64,000 bases of DNA, from NCBI GenBank assembly GCA_037974665.1, contig CM075778.1, positions 25,548,001 to 25,612,000 on the forward strand. The letters run 5' to 3'. A program made the translations under genes and the position numbers. The DNA is from Ehretia macrophylla. Lineage: Eukaryota > Streptophyta > Magnoliopsida > Boraginales > Ehretiaceae. Shown here one piece after another: positions 34,512 through 46,475 of this stretch. Under the pieces are notes generated by a model. That model searched no databases. It was not told where the DNA came from and saw only the letters and a list, made by a program, of their open reading frames with translations. Numbering within the stretch: position 1 is the stretch's first letter; every line of letters starts with the position of its first letter.

Positions 34512-34638
34512 GTTCAAGATTGAAGAACACCAAATTTTCACTTCCTCTTTGCTTTCTGAATTCTGATCCAGTTTTTGTTTACTTTTCTTGGTCCACTCTG
34601 TTCCATTAGTGAAAATTTGGCGTTCTTCAATCTTGAAC
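34512..34638. repeat. 31-bp inverted repeat just upstream of ZAT start
   Basis: Arm 34512-34542 (GTTCAAGATTGAAGAACACC onward) is the reverse complement of 34608-34638 with one mismatch in 31 bp (A in the left arm, G expected from the right). The loop is 65 nt. The right arm ends 56 bp before the ATG at 34695. If transcribed in the 5' UTR it would form a stable stem-loop. Confidence 0.9.
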
Positions 34639-34694
34639 ACCATTTCTTGATCTTCTGAACAGTGTCTTCTTTACTGAATTTTGATTCAATTTCA

Positions 34695-36368
34695 ATGGAA
34701 GAAGATCAAGAACTGATGAAACATGTCTGCAAGTTCTGCAACAAAAGCTTCCCTTGTGGTAGATCCTTGGGAGGTCACATGAGGTCTCATATGATCAATT
34801 CTGATGAACCTGTAGAGAAGAAGCCCAACAAAAAGAAGCTTCCATCTACTTTCCATGGTGGAAACAACAATGGTGATAAGAAAAAAGGTAATGAATCTTG
34901 TGATCAAGTTGGTTATAGTCTTAGAGAGAACCCCAAGAAGACTAGTAAGTTTGCAAAGCCAAGTGAAGAAGATACGTTGCTTGCTGACAAGCTCTGCAAA
35001 GAATGTGGAAAAAGTTTCCATTCTTGGAAAGCTTTATTTGGTCACATGAAATGCCATTCTGAGAAAGTCTCAAACAGTACTTTGGAGGAAGAAGATTCTT
35101 TGAATAGTGCTAATCAGAAGGTGATCACAGATGATAATCAATCAGATAATGAAGAAGCTGCTGCTGCTCCTAATAGAAAGAAGAGATCAAGAAGAAGAAT
35201 CAAAAGGTACATGGTTGCAAAAACAGCTTCTTCTTCTTCTTTAACTATTGCTAATACTTCACCACCTAGTGTTTCTGATGCTGAAAAAGAGCAAAATGAA
35301 GTAGCTATGAGTTTGATTTTGCTTTCAAGGGATGTTGGTAATTGGGGTGGTCTAAATTCTGTTGGTGAGTCCTCTGGTAACAGTTCTGAATTTCTGGAAA
35401 TTCGATCGTCGCGTCAAGCTGATCAAATCACTAAAGCTAAGGGAAAGAGTGAAAAATGTAATGGTGGTGAAAGTGTGAAGTTGAATAAACTGAAAAATGG
35501 GAAGTTAGACTCTGCTATTTTGGATTCTGAAAAGACTAATTTTGAGCTGGAAGCTTCTGGAATTGCAAGAGATGGATCCAAAATGAAGAAATTAGAAGTT
35601 CAAATTGATGGAATTTTTCAAGATGGCAAATTAAGCAAGACTGAAATGGATAATGGAGATGGATTTGAAGGTTCAGAAGTCGAATTTTCGAGGAACTTGA
35701 TTGAGGAGAGTGGGATAGATCAACCAGAATCTGATACCAAGAAGAAAACCACAAGAAAGAGGAAGAAAACTGATCAGCATGATCCTGAATTGACTATGGA
35801 CTACTCAAAGAAAGTGGCTGCTAAAAATGGTAATTTTGATATTGAGTTGTATGATGGCTTTGAAAAGAAGAGTAAATTTCAGTGTACTGCTTGCAACAAA
35901 ACATTCCATTCATACCAAGCTCTTGGAGGCCATAGAGCTAGTCACAAGAAGCTCAAAGGCTGCATTGCTTCAAAAATTGATAGCAGTGAAAACAGCACAC
36001 AAACAGATCAGTCTCCAAATCAAACTGCTGATAGCAAACTGATCAAATGTTACAGTTATGATGACAACATTGTTTATCATAAGTCCAAGAAGAGTAGTAA
36101 AGGGCATGAGTGTCCAATTTGCTTCAGAGTTTTCCCCTCAGGTCAAGCCTTAGGTGGTCACAAGAGATCACACTTGATTGGTGTGGCTAAAACCAACCAA
36201 AGTGTTGTGATTCAGAAATCAATTCCTCCACAAGTTAGAGACTTTCTTGATCTCAACTTGCCTCCTCCTGGTGAAGAGGAGAGTAGTGAACAAGTTGGTG
36301 GTTTCCAGCCACGGTGGATAGGAAGAAACCATCAACATGAGCAGCTAGTTGGCCTACTCTCTAACTGA
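34695..36368 (+). CDS. ZAT-like four-finger C2H2 zinc-finger repressor
   Basis: Single-exon gene, 557 aa. The start is the ATG at 34695 ([15 protein letters not shown]). The frame is open a little upstream but holds no earlier ATG near it. Four plant C2H2 fingers are seen: finger 1 at residues 12-32 ([13 protein letters not shown]), finger 2 at about 101-121 ([13 protein letters not shown], a variant of QALGGH), finger 3 at about 397-417 and finger 4 at about 473-493, both with QALGGH. A basic [10 protein letters not shown] stretch at about 162-171 is a probable nuclear signal. [12 protein letters not shown] at about 202-213 resembles the L-box. DLNLPPP at about 519-525 is an EAR repression motif. 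This fits the Arabidopsis ZAT1/ZAT4/ZAT9 type, nuclear transcription repressors often linked to stress responses. Which orthologue is not decided. Confidence 0.92.
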   Translation: MEEDQELMKHVCKFCNKSFPCGRSLGGHMRSHMINSDEPVEKKPNKKKLPSTFHGGNNNGDKKKGNESCDQVGYSLRENPKKTSKFAKPSEEDTLLADKLCKECGKSFHSWKALFGHMKCHSEKVSNSTLEEEDSLNSANQKVITDDNQSDNEEAAAAPNRKKRSRRRIKRYMVAKTASSSSLTIANTSPPSVSDAEKEQNEVAMSLILLSRDVGNWGGLNSVGESSGNSSEFLEIRSSRQADQITKAKGKSEKCNGGESVKLNKLKNGKLDSAILDSEKTNFELEASGIARDGSKMKKLEVQIDGIFQDGKLSKTEMDNGDGFEGSEVEFSRNLIEESGIDQPESDTKKKTTRKRKKTDQHDPELTMDYSKKVAAKNGNFDIELYDGFEKKSKFQCTACNKTFHSYQALGGHRASHKKLKGCIASKIDSSENSTQTDQSPNQTADSKLIKCYSYDDNIVYHKSKKSSKGHECPICFRVFPSGQALGGHKRSHLIGVAKTNQSVVIQKSIPPQVRDFLDLNLPPPGEEESSEQVGGFQPRWIGRNHQHEQLVGLLSN

Positions 36369-37232
36369 TCCTCATTCCCATTAAAAGTTCAAGTGTACAG
36401 ATTCATTTATTCTTTACATAATTGAAGCATTCATAGAGGCATTGTTTTTGGCAAGCAAGCATCCTCTCGTAATATTATAACGTTACGTGCGGATCCATTA
36501 GTTCATAATGTTATCTAATAGTTAAGCACTATTCACATAATTTCTTTCATAACTATGTCAATAATTCATAACCGTTAAAACTCGCTCATCCGTTATGAAC
36601 AGATCCATTCTCGTTTTTGGCTCCTTAAACACTAAGTAGCCTTTTCTAAAATTCATTTTGTAGCTTTCTCTTCACATACTTCGTTACCTATTTGATTAAA
36701 ATATAAACAACCACTGGTGCAGTTTATAGGCTCATCAGACTCTGTGCTCTTTGCAGCAACCATGTAATTTCAGATTCTTTTGTAATAGTTGAGCTCCTAC
36801 TTGAGCTACACTTTATGTGAGAAGTAAGTTTCTTGTGGTGTAACAATTTTTTCTTTGTCTAAAGTAAGTAGGACTCAAGGTGGGTCCGACCCTTTTACGG
36901 ATCTCACATGCGACAAGAGTTTTGTGTAACACTCAATTCTTCATAATTGTTTCTTTGCATGAATCAAAGGCAATTGATTGAGTTGTTGAACATTGGATCA
37001 GTCTGTGAAGTCATGACTTGATAAAGTTTTTTTGATATTGTAGAACAAAGATGGCATGTGAGCTCAAGGTGGTTGTGTAGTCACCTACCATGAATCATCA
37101 CAACAAAACTCATCTCCCTTTCTTTCAAAATCTGAGTGTACAAGTGGTTATTACTTCATCTTGTTTTCATATCAAACTAATGCTTATATTATGAACCAAA
37201 AAAAAAAAAAAAAGCTAATGCTTATATAAACA
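36369..37232. other. 3' UTR and intergenic DNA
   Basis: Sequence downstream of the zinc-finger gene. The transcript end is not determinable and no other gene is seen. Confidence 0.4.
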
Positions 37233-37452
37233 TTTAATTATATTTTAGAAGAGGCAAATATATGTCGATCGGATTGCATATGCAGAATTATTTTTCATGA
37301 TTATCCCTAACAATTATTAGGAGGGCATTTGTCTTTATTATAATTTAATTATATTTTAGAGGAGGCAAAATATATCGAGCGGATTGCATATGCAGAATTA
37401 TTTTTCATGATTATCCCTAACAATTATTAGAAGGGCTAAGTCTTTATTATCG
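37233..37452. repeat. 110-bp tandem duplication
   Basis: 37233-37342 and 37343-37452 are near-identical (ATTTAATTATATTTTAGARG, then GGATTGCATATGCAGAATTA, then TGATTATCCCTAACAATTAT), with a handful of differences. It is non-coding. Confidence 0.85.
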
Positions 37453-38714
37453 TTTAATAAAGAAGCATTAATGTACTAACAAAAGAAAGAAAATGAAAAA
37501 CAATTTGAGAAGCCAAGGTTTGGATCATGTCATGATAATAGTTACAGGACTGTGAATTGCCTAATGTTTAGGTGTCTTCTTCATATACAAAAAAAAGGGG
37601 GCAAGTTGAAGCCCAAACCAAAATAAATCAACCAAACTTTATCTCATTAAGTGAAGTCGGTTATATTCAATGACAGACCTATGTAGTGATAAGGGTGTGC
37701 TTGTGCACACCTTCAACTTGAAAAAAAAAAAAAAAAAAAAAACTGGACATTTTCGCTGTATAAGTGCACACTCTAATCTTTCTCACCGATTGTACACCTT
37801 GAACTTGAACATCTGGGTTCACCTCTAATCATATGAATCTAACAACTCAGTTTATTTTTGTTAAGAGTTGTTTCTTCTGTTAGTTTTATAAACAGAAGGT
37901 CTTATCTGAGTATAGTAGCCCCTGTCAATGAATTGATATTTAAGTTGTATTTTCTTTTATTTTTTATTTTTTTGTGTTCAAGGAGCAACTTTTATTGACA
38001 CAGAAAATTTACACATACAGGCCCAACCAACGGGGCCCATAAACATTATAAACAAAAGGCCCAATAAACAAGAAACAAAACAAAGGCAAGCCCAAGCCTA
38101 CCCAACCCGAACCAAACAAAAGTACATGACATTGCCCTAAGCCCGACAAAACACAGTTAGGCTTAGACCAAAAACACACCAACCATACACAAGCAAAAAC
38201 CTCTGGGCCAAGCCCATTATGGCCTTTTGGGTGATGTTTGTGTTGTGCTGTAGTACGTAGACCAAATAATACAATTCAAACAAAAGTTCCTTATTTTAGA
38301 GTCGATTGTTCAAATAGTGACTATTTATTGATCGGTTTTGGTGATTGTTGTGTGCCCTTATTGTTAGAAATAAAGTTACTACTTGTACATGGACTTAGGC
38401 CGTTAGGCTTTTGTTATGTTTAGTATGTCATCTACTCAACCTATGAGTCATTTCGTTAGATTTAATTCACTTTGCTAGTTTTTCATTCGAGTTTGGTCTC
38501 AATATATGTATTGTTCTTTCTGTGACCTTTGTAGGTTTGGCCCCTTATTTGTATTTTCAGAATTTTTTCTTAAGGTTAATATCTTTGATTGATTTGATCG
38601 AATTTTGAAAAGTCTACCGTGAATTGAAAGAGGAAGCCTACTTATCTACCAGCTCCTCTATGGACCAAAAAAAAAAAAAAACTCTCACTAAATCAATGTT
38701 TAGTTTTAGTTTAA
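37453..38714. other. Intergenic DNA with retroposon-like pieces
   Basis: A runs at about 37720-37741 and 38669-38680 follow unique-looking sequence. 37985-38230 is rich in GGCCCAA/CCCAAGCC phrases and looks like the antisense of a LINE 3' end. No intact protein. Confidence 0.35.
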
Positions 38715-39086
38715 ACAAAATAGGAAAAATTATACAAAGGGACCCTATTGTTTCTTCAAAATTTTAAATTTTGTTTGTATTATTCAAAATTAGTCAATTT
38801 AGTCCCTATTATTTTCCAAAACTTTCAAATTCGTCTATATTGTTCAAAATTAGCCAATTTAGTTATTATTATTTTTTAAAAAATTCAATTTTTCTTAAAC
38901 ATTGAAGACTAATTTGAATTTTATATAAAAATAATAGAGATAAAATTAATTTTTTTTGAAAAATAATAGGGATTAAATTGACTAATTTTGAATAATAAGT
39001 ACGAATTTTTTTTTTTAAATAATAGGAAAGAAATTTATTAATTTAAATAATAAGGACGAATTTAAAATTTTTTAAAAATAATAAAA
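38715..39086. repeat. AGTCCCTATTATTTT-type MITE
   Basis: A long imperfect inverted repeat: the left half has TTAGTCAATTTAGTCCCTATTATTTT phrases, the right half their complement (AAATAATAGGGATTAAATTGACTAA). The same family is at 47181-47720. The right end runs into the next element. Confidence 0.65.
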
Positions 39087-39488
39087 TTTAGGTTTTGTTT
39101 GGCTTACCTGTAAAATTTTAGCTTTTGAGTTGTAGAATTTTTAGGGTAAAACTTTTGTTAGAAGTGTTGTTGAATAAAAGTCGTTGACTATTTAGTTTGT
39201 GTTGGACAATGTTAAGCTTTTAATAATTTTGAAGGTAATATCAGACTTTAAAAATATAAAGAGATATATTTGAAGAAAAAAAAAACAGTTTGTAATATTA
39301 TGTAAAACAGTTTCACAAAAATCTTTTTTGAAAAGCTCCAATTTTAAATTTCTCAATTTTAAGTTTTTTTTAACTTTAACTTTTATCAAAAAATACTTTT
39401 AAAAATAAACCAAACAAATCAATTTAACTTCTAAATCCAAAAAAAAAAAATTATTAAATATATAAAAATTAGTTCAAAGAGAACCTAA
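39087..39488. repeat. MITE with TTTAGGTT ends
   Basis: The left end TTTAGGTTTTGTTTGGCTTA pairs with the right end, minus strand TTTAGGTTCTCTTTGAACTA. It is related throughout to 32797-33176. About 400 bp, non-coding. Confidence 0.6.
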
Positions 39489-39877
39489 ATAAAAAAGAAC
39501 TTGCTACATAGTTGTGGATGTATTGGGCCCTTGTAACCTGCGTGCCTAACCCAACTCAAAATTTCAAATTTTCGTTTGACCTCGGCTTTGACCAACTAGA
39601 TACATACATACATATTCATTAAAACATTTGTCAGAGAATTTTCATAATTGTCCAAACCAATTTTATTCTTCTGCTTATATATTAATTTCTCCTCGAATAT
39701 AAATATTTAATCATATTTTCAGCTGAAAATTTTCTTACGTTTCATATTGCATAATCATCTGAAACCCTAAGAATCGGTGCCTAACCCTCCCCTAAAGTAG
39801 AGAATAATAGATTTTTAATTTCGCTAATTTTTCTATTTTTAATTAATTATACTTTAAAAAAAAATATATATTTGTAG
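39489..39877. other. Presumed promoter/leader of coiled-coil gene
   Basis: AT-rich. GAAACCCTAAGAATC and CCTAACCCTCCCCTAAAG near 39760-39797 resemble plant leader telo-box context. No TATA box was assigned. Confidence 0.35.
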
Positions 39878-42800
39878 ATGTCTTCTAATCGATCAAGCAG
39901 TAGCAGTGAAAACGCCTTTGATGTTGAGGAGCTATCAGAAATTCGAACAAGATGTAAAGAGGTAAAATTAGTATCAATATCAAATTAATATTATTGTTAT
40001 TATTATTTTTATTGTTTAATTCATGATTATATAGATAGTATTTGATGAAAATTTTAAAGGTTTAATGGTTAATTTTCTTAAATTGGGTTAATGTAAAAGA
40101 ACAAAAATTCGTCTCAAGCTGGTCTTGTGTTAGTTAGCTAATCATTAAAGTTGCTTCTGTGTACTGGGCAATTCTTTTGACCAAAAAAAAAAAAAACAAG
40201 TAATGGGCAATTCTTTTTTTTTTTTTTTTAGTTTTTTTTTCCGATATGATGGAACCCTTTCACTGTTACAAAATCCTAGATTTTTTCCCTTCAAAGAGAT
40301 GGAACTTGCAACCTATTGTGTGGAAAGGTGTCCTTTTCACGATTTAACTTCGCTTGTTGAAATGGGCAATGGATGAAGTAAATGTTGTGGATTAAAGAAT
40401 AGCAGTTTTTTTCTTTCATTAGAAAAGTAGGAAAAATGAAAAGAGAAGTCTGCTGTCGTTTTGGGTGGTAATTGGTAAGCTAAGCTAGGGTGTGGGTAGA
40501 ACTTTGATTTTATGAAGGTGAACGTGTAAATGGATTGGCAAAGAAGTGAAATGTTTGAGCAACTTCTGTTGCGCAGAGGGTGAGCAAGAATAATATCCAC
40601 GACTTCGATGAGGTGAAGCAATGTGGTAAATTGGTATGAAGGAAATGTCAGATGCAAGCTTTATTCCTGTAAATCAATAATAACGAGTAACGCTGGAAAT
40701 TGATGTTGATGGATTCTTTTAAAAGACATTTTACCCCGTTTTGTTGATATATATGCTCTGAGGTCAGATGATTCCGGGTTACAACTATTGCCACCCGTTA
40801 TTGCGTAATTCTTCCAAGTAACCTCGAGATAAAAGATTTCGGATTTATGCTTGCAAATCTTGCTGTGTCTTAGGGATTTGTTATGCTTGCTTATTATTTG
40901 ATACTTGGCAGCTTAGCTGCACCTGCCAAGCTGCAAATTTGTTTGTGTTGCTTGAACCTTATTTAATTAGTAAATAATTCTCAATCCTCAAACTAACCAA
41001 TATTTATGTTTTCTTTTGTTTTGGTCAATGTAGCTACGGAGAGAGAAGGATTTGTTGAAGGATTCCCAATCCCAGAGCTTTGACCTAATCAGGGTAAGAG
41101 TTGACCTCTTGGCTCTTTAATTGATTATTATTGGTATTTTACATAATACATGATTCACACTTGTGTCATCCCTCATTCTGATGGTTTATTCTGAGGGAAG
41201 AAACCAAAATGGAAAATTGACCTCTCAAATCATTTCAGAAAGATAATGGTGTATCAAAGTAGGTCTTAGTTGAGACATTGTTGATATTTTATTTAATTCA
41301 TGATTCTCACTTGTGTTAAACCTCGCCCTAATGGTTTAATTTAGAAGATCAAAATGGAAAATTGACTTCCTGAATGATATCAGAAAGACAATGGAATATT
41401 AAATTAGGCCTTAGCTGAGAATTGTTGCTATTTATTTAATACATGACTCTCACTTTTATTAAACTTCACTCTTAATGGTTTAATTGAGGGAAAAGATCAA
41501 AAATGGAAAATCGACCTCCTGAATGATGTCAGAAAGATAATGGTGTATCAAATTAGGCCTTAGTTGAGATTTCGTTGATGTGTAATTTTAATACATGACT
41601 ATCACTTGTATTAAACCTCACTCTAATGGTTTAAGTTGAGGGAAATGATCAAATTGGAAAATTGACCTCCTGACTGATGTCAAAAAGATAATGGTGTATC
41701 ATATAGGCCTTAGTTGAGACAACTGGATGTTTAGATAGTACCTTTCGCTAATTAAAAACACAAAAAGAAAAGATAGTACTGTCCATGACATTTTACATGA
41801 TATTATTGGTATGGTCCAGAGACTTGTGGTCCTAATGGGATGGCAAGTGATCTCAACCTTTTCTTGTTCTATGAAATAAGCAAGAGAATAGATGAGATCA
41901 CTCGTGGTCTACTAGGCCTCTAGACCATGTAAGTGGCATTCTATTGTAAGGTACTTTGCTTAGTCATCAATGTTGTCTTAAAACACCATCCAAAAGTATA
42001 AGGGATTTCCATAGGCAGAGTGGTTAAGAGGCCGAAGTTCCTCACGCTAGGCCATGGTTCGACTCCCTTCATGGGCAGGGGTAGAGGGCTTAGCATATAA
42101 TCATTGTACTCAAAAGGAAAGAAAAAATAAAAAAAGATACCATCTGAAACTTTGAGGACTCTGTAACCTTTGTAAGCCTAAATAGTGTCCCAGCTTGTAC
42201 TTGGTAATCAATGTTTGAGACATTGACATGACTTTAGAAATATAAGGTTCTGTCCTCGAAATTGGTATCACTGACTTTGTAACCTGGACGTTGGAATATT
42301 ATGGCTCAAGTGTATTGTGCATCTTTGAATCGGAGCACAAGTCCTCTCCCCCTCATTTTGCTTGCTAATGATTCACTCATCAATGTTTCACATAGCATCT
42401 AACTCAAGTTGTGTAAGTGCTTGTTCGCTTTTTCCTTTTTCCTTTTCTTTTTTGGGTTAAGCTATGGGAATTTATATCCTTTCCCAGATGATATAAACAT
42501 GCCCTATTTTCTACATCAATTGTTTAAGTAACAACACGATTTGATTTATGGGGTAAAACAGCCCTTTTTGTTTCGTTTGTACTCAAGATGGTTGATGGCT
42601 CCTTGCTCACCCAAGTCTTTTATTTATTTATTTGGGATTTCTTACCTGAGTTAGTCACGAAAGCTTCCAAAAGACCTAGTCCATGCAGTTCACCAAAGCT
42701 TCCAAAAGACCTAGTCCATGCAGTTAATTTCTACCTTATGAAATAATTTTTGACTTCACATAATAACTTGCAAGCCCCTATCCCTTTTTATGGTAATACT

Positions 42801-45392
42801 AATATTGGCAAACACAGTGAATGCCTATCCCTTTTTTGAGTTGAGGTAAGAATGTAAACTGGAACAGCTCTATGATGGAGCTTCTAATGAAGATGAAACT
42901 TTGGACACTATTTGTTGCAGAGATTGGAGATGCATGTGAAGACATTATCTGAGTCCCGCTCGGAAGACAAAATACGTATCAAGGAGTTGGAAAGAGAGCT
43001 GAGGAACTGCCTCCAAGAAATAGGTGGTGATTCCTGAAGCAATTTTAATTTATCACATTTAACTGCTTGTTTTCATTAAAGAATTAATGGTTCATTTGTT
43101 TCATTTTGTTTTATGTACAATCTTTACTTCTTGTATTCTGAGTGGACCTATGGTAATGAAGTGCTTTTGATGGAGGGTCGCACACAAGCATATATTACCC
43201 ATGCTGCCATTGTCATTGTCATCATTTGGCCTCAGGAAACAGTTTTTAAGAGACTATAGTAGTATTCTTCATCTTAGGCATGTCATGCCTGATTCTTCTC
43301 ATCAATTTTCTATTTCAAACATCTTTCTATAAATTAGGCTGGATTGACCTCCTTAGAATGACATTGTGGCATCTAGGATATATAAGACCTATCTTTTACC
43401 TTAGTTTGGTTTTGTTAAGGGACGAGGCAACAGGATTTGGACTCGAGTCTCACTGAAAACAAATAATAAAAGCAATCAGCTCTTCCTTCATAGGTCTATG
43501 TTTCTGAGTGCGATAAGAGGATATGGAATCCAAAAGTTGCTGCAAAATCTCTTCTACAGCCTTTTACTTGTTGGGTCTGATCTTTCTGGGACAAAATTAT
43601 CTGTTTCTCACTCTTGGTTACCATGATCATTGAGGAGGAACATCTTATGGTACTTGTTGAATATAGGCTTATAATATCAAATGATGCATGATCTTCTCTT
43701 CGTTGACTTGAGTGCTTGTTGTTTTGGCTTATGTTATACCATTTCTCACAGATTACCTGCAGGATCAACTAAATGCAAGGACTGCTGAGGTAAATTATCT
43801 AGGCGAGCACATAGGCAACCTTCAGCTGAAACTCACAGATATGGAAAATCTAGAAGATGAGGTAGAAATGTTAAGGGAAGTGTTAAAAAGGTCTGATTCC
43901 GAGCGCCAGTTCTTGATGCAGGAATTGGAGACGAAAGAGATAGAGCTAAAACATTCATCATTGTCCATAGAGAAATTAGAGGAGTCCATTTCATCTGTTG
44001 GATTAGAATATCAATGTGAAATAGAGACCATGAAGCTTGATCAATTGGTTTTGGAGCAAAATTGTTTTGAAGCTAAGAAATCCCAGGAAGAAACAGCTCA
44101 AGATAATGCTAGGATGAGTGAGTTGATTCAAGATCTTGAGCTTCGAATGAAAGAGGCAGAGGAGATTATTGAAAATTTGGACAAGGAAAATAAAGATTTA
44201 AGGAAAAAGCTTGAAACATCTGAAACGAATGCAAAAGTCTTTTGCAGAAAGGTAGAAGAGCATTTTCATGAATGGTTGAATGAAGCTGAGCAGACTTCAA
44301 GTGAACTAGAGAACGATAAAAGGTATTTTACAACCTCCTATTATGCGTGCTTTTGAAATAAGATCTGGCAAAGAGTAATATATTGTAATGGCTGCTGTTT
44401 AACGAAAAGGTTCTCATTCTTTTTCTGATGAGCCAAATGGTCACTGCTTTCCTTGAGCTAGTGCATAATACAGTTCCCTCCATCAAAGTTCTTCCTTATT
44501 AATATTTACAATTCCTAAGACATCATTATGTTGTCGTTATAGAGATTTTGAGGCACAATATCTTCTTTGTTTTGAAAATGGTGTGCTTAAATTTGGTTGT
44601 CAGAATTGATGCTAGTGAGACCAGAATTTAGGTATTCTTTGTTAGCCTGAACTATGAATTAACTTTATTTTCCTCCATTAAGTGTTGGGTTTTCTAAAGT
44701 TAGAGTGTGCCTATACCTTTTGCTACACATGATGGCCTCACTAGTTCTCTATTTTCCTTTCCCTCTCCAAAGCTCTTGCGGTGATGTTTTGGGTCCATTA
44801 CTTCCCAGGCTGACTGGTCTAGGAGCACCTGATGCAGATTTGAAGGACCAGTTGGATAAAATGTCCTGCCAGATACATGAATATGAACTTCTTGTAAGTC
44901 AGCTTAAGGTCTGTCTCCATAACATCCATCTCTATGTATGCTATACGGTCTAATCGCTCTTTTTGCCACCATGCTTAAAGTGGTCAAATTAGTAAGAATC
45001 AGATTTTACGCATGTCCAACATCTAAGAAGATTGAATGAATGATTGATTGCCAGGAGGAGATGAAGGAGGTCAGATTAAAAGCAAAAGAAGAAGCAGAGG
45101 ATTTAGCTCAAGAAATGGCCGAGTTGAGGTACCAAATGACAGGATTGCTTGAAGAAGAGTGCAAGCGTCGTGCTCGCATTGAACAAGTATCTTTACAGAG
45201 AATAGCTGAGTTGGAAGCTCAGGTATTTGTACTCAAATTTAGTAATTTTTTCTTTCTGTCAGAGAAATTTTACTGAAGTTTGCGAACTTGCTTATATTTC
45301 GCATGGTCAAGCTTGAAAAAGAAAGGGATAAATCTTCCGATCAAGGACAAAGGAAACTTATCACTGGTGGTGAGCAAATCCATGAAGCATGA
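39878..45392 (+). CDS. Coiled-coil protein, function unknown
   Basis: Seven exons inferred: 39878-39961, 41034-41093, 42921-43023, 43752-44322, 44773-44908, 45055-45222 and 45312-45392. Frames join without stops (phases 0, 0, 1, 2, 0, 0) at GT-AG sites, total 1203 nt, 400 aa. The protein starts MSSNRSSSSSENAFDVEEL. Most of the rest is heptad-rich and charged (REKDLLKDSQSQS, RIKELERELRNC, MLREVLKRSDSERQFLMQEL, IIENLDKENKDLRKKLE), that is, a long coiled coil. It is interrupted by a conserved-looking LGPLLPRLTGLGAPDADLKD segment at about 281-300. A second coil (EEMKEVRLKAKEEAEDLAQE) and a short tail ending GGEQIHEA follow. There is no motor, membrane or signal segment. It resembles proteins loosely annotated as myosin- or USO1-like in plants, and I cannot name the family. 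The first two introns are long and repeat-laden. Confidence 0.75.
41151..41740. repeat. Intronic minisatellite, about 4 x 150 bp
   Basis: Four tandem copies start TGAYTCWCACTTGTRTTAA-like at 41151, 41301, 41444 and 41596. Each continues with AATGGAAAATTGACCTCCTGAATGATGTCAGAAAGATAATGG-like wording (here condensed from the copies) and TTAGGCCTTAGTTGAGA. Periods are 143-152 bp. It lies in intron 2 of the coiled-coil gene. Confidence 0.85.
41996..42136 (+). mobile_element. tRNA-derived SINE in intron
   Basis: A pol III A box at 42013-42031 (AGGCAGAGTGGTTAAGAGG) and a B box at 42056-42066 (GGTTCGACTCC) have tRNA-like spacing and resemble tRNA-Ser/Leu. A short unrelated body follows, then an A-rich tail at about 42111-42136. 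The flanks ACCATCCAAA (about 41984) and ACCATCTGAAA (about 42139) may be a decayed target duplication. It is in intron 2 of the coiled-coil gene, same strand. Confidence 0.7.
42661..42725. repeat. 35-bp tandem duplication in intron
   Basis: AAGCTTCCAAAAGACCTAGT plus CCATGCAGTT occurs at 42661 and again at 42696. Confidence 0.85.
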
Positions 45393-46407
45393 CATAGCTC
45401 GGAGAAGATGTGAAGTTTCTTCATGTGAAATAGGCTTAAGGTATGTAAAATGGGGTTGCTTTTTCCTGGAACTGCACGAATATTCTTGAAGTTGCATCAC
45501 ATCCATGCTTTTAGGATTACTTCTAAGGCAAAGGATAGATTTTGTTAATCAGGAGAAATGATAGTATTCATCTAATCTTCATTAATTTGTGAATGTATGA
45601 AAATACAGATTTGTAACTTTGTTTCTAATATTGATGCACAAAATGCTGAGCGACATTCCTCGCTATTTTATGCTTCTTTTTTTTTCTCATCATGGATTCA
45701 GTTATTTCAAATTTTTAACACGGAGCTGTTTTTCAACACGAGTATTTAATGCATTAGTTTCCTTCTCTGAACTACTACACATTGAAGCTCTTCTGGTGAC
45801 TTCCTCTACACTTCTCTATGTTTGTTATACGCCATCTCCAGCAACCCAATTTCTTGTTGGGCATTTCTGCATGCTTAACAGAGTCTTTTTGCAGGTTTAA
45901 AGCTTCTGGCTTGTTTTATCTGTCTGAAGCTTGTGGAGTAAATACAAAAAACTTTTGCAACTGACAACGTATGGCTTTCGTTTGAGAGGAAACTCTCGAT
46001 CTGCTTTGCTTCTGCAATGACTCTATACGACGCATTCCTGGTGGAAGTGATCATATGAAGCTTTGCAGTGCAAAATTACTTACTCCGATCATATTCCGTA
46101 TGTGAAAAGCAATTTGATATGGAACGGGCGATGGCTTGCTGTATGACTATGAGTGTTGATTGCTTGGTGAAATGAGAATCTTTGCAAATGTTTGTTATTT
46201 GTCCTATAAAAAGAAATGTGTTATTCCTGTAATTCTTGTGTTATACTTCCAAGCTGTCAAATGGAATGCACAGATGTACAACTTTCACATTGAAAAAAAT
46301 GAAGTTATATAGCAAAATTTTCATGATGCTAGTTCTTATTTCTCCTATATTAATCAATCTTTTCTTCCTTAATTCTTGTTTTCTGTAACTTTGTATACTT
46401 TTAAGGG
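45393..46407 (+). other. 3' region of coiled-coil gene and flank
   Basis: Likely 3' UTR. An acceptor-like TTTTTGCAG at 45888-45896 allows a UTR intron or an alternative last exon. Nothing else is supported. Confidence 0.4.
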
Positions 46408-46444
46408 TTTGTTTGGGCTCAGGAGGGAATAATAAATAATAATA

Positions 46445-46475
<31 letters not shown>

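Noticed and set aside
34662-34694. Upstream extension of the ZAT frame by 11 codons
   Set aside because: The codon at 34662 is GTG, not ATG. The first in-frame ATG is 34695, which also places finger 1 near the N-terminus as in the family.
42013-42066. Functional tRNA gene
   Set aside because: Only the two internal promoter boxes resemble a tRNA. No acceptor stem or anticodon arm pairs, and an A-rich tail points to a SINE.
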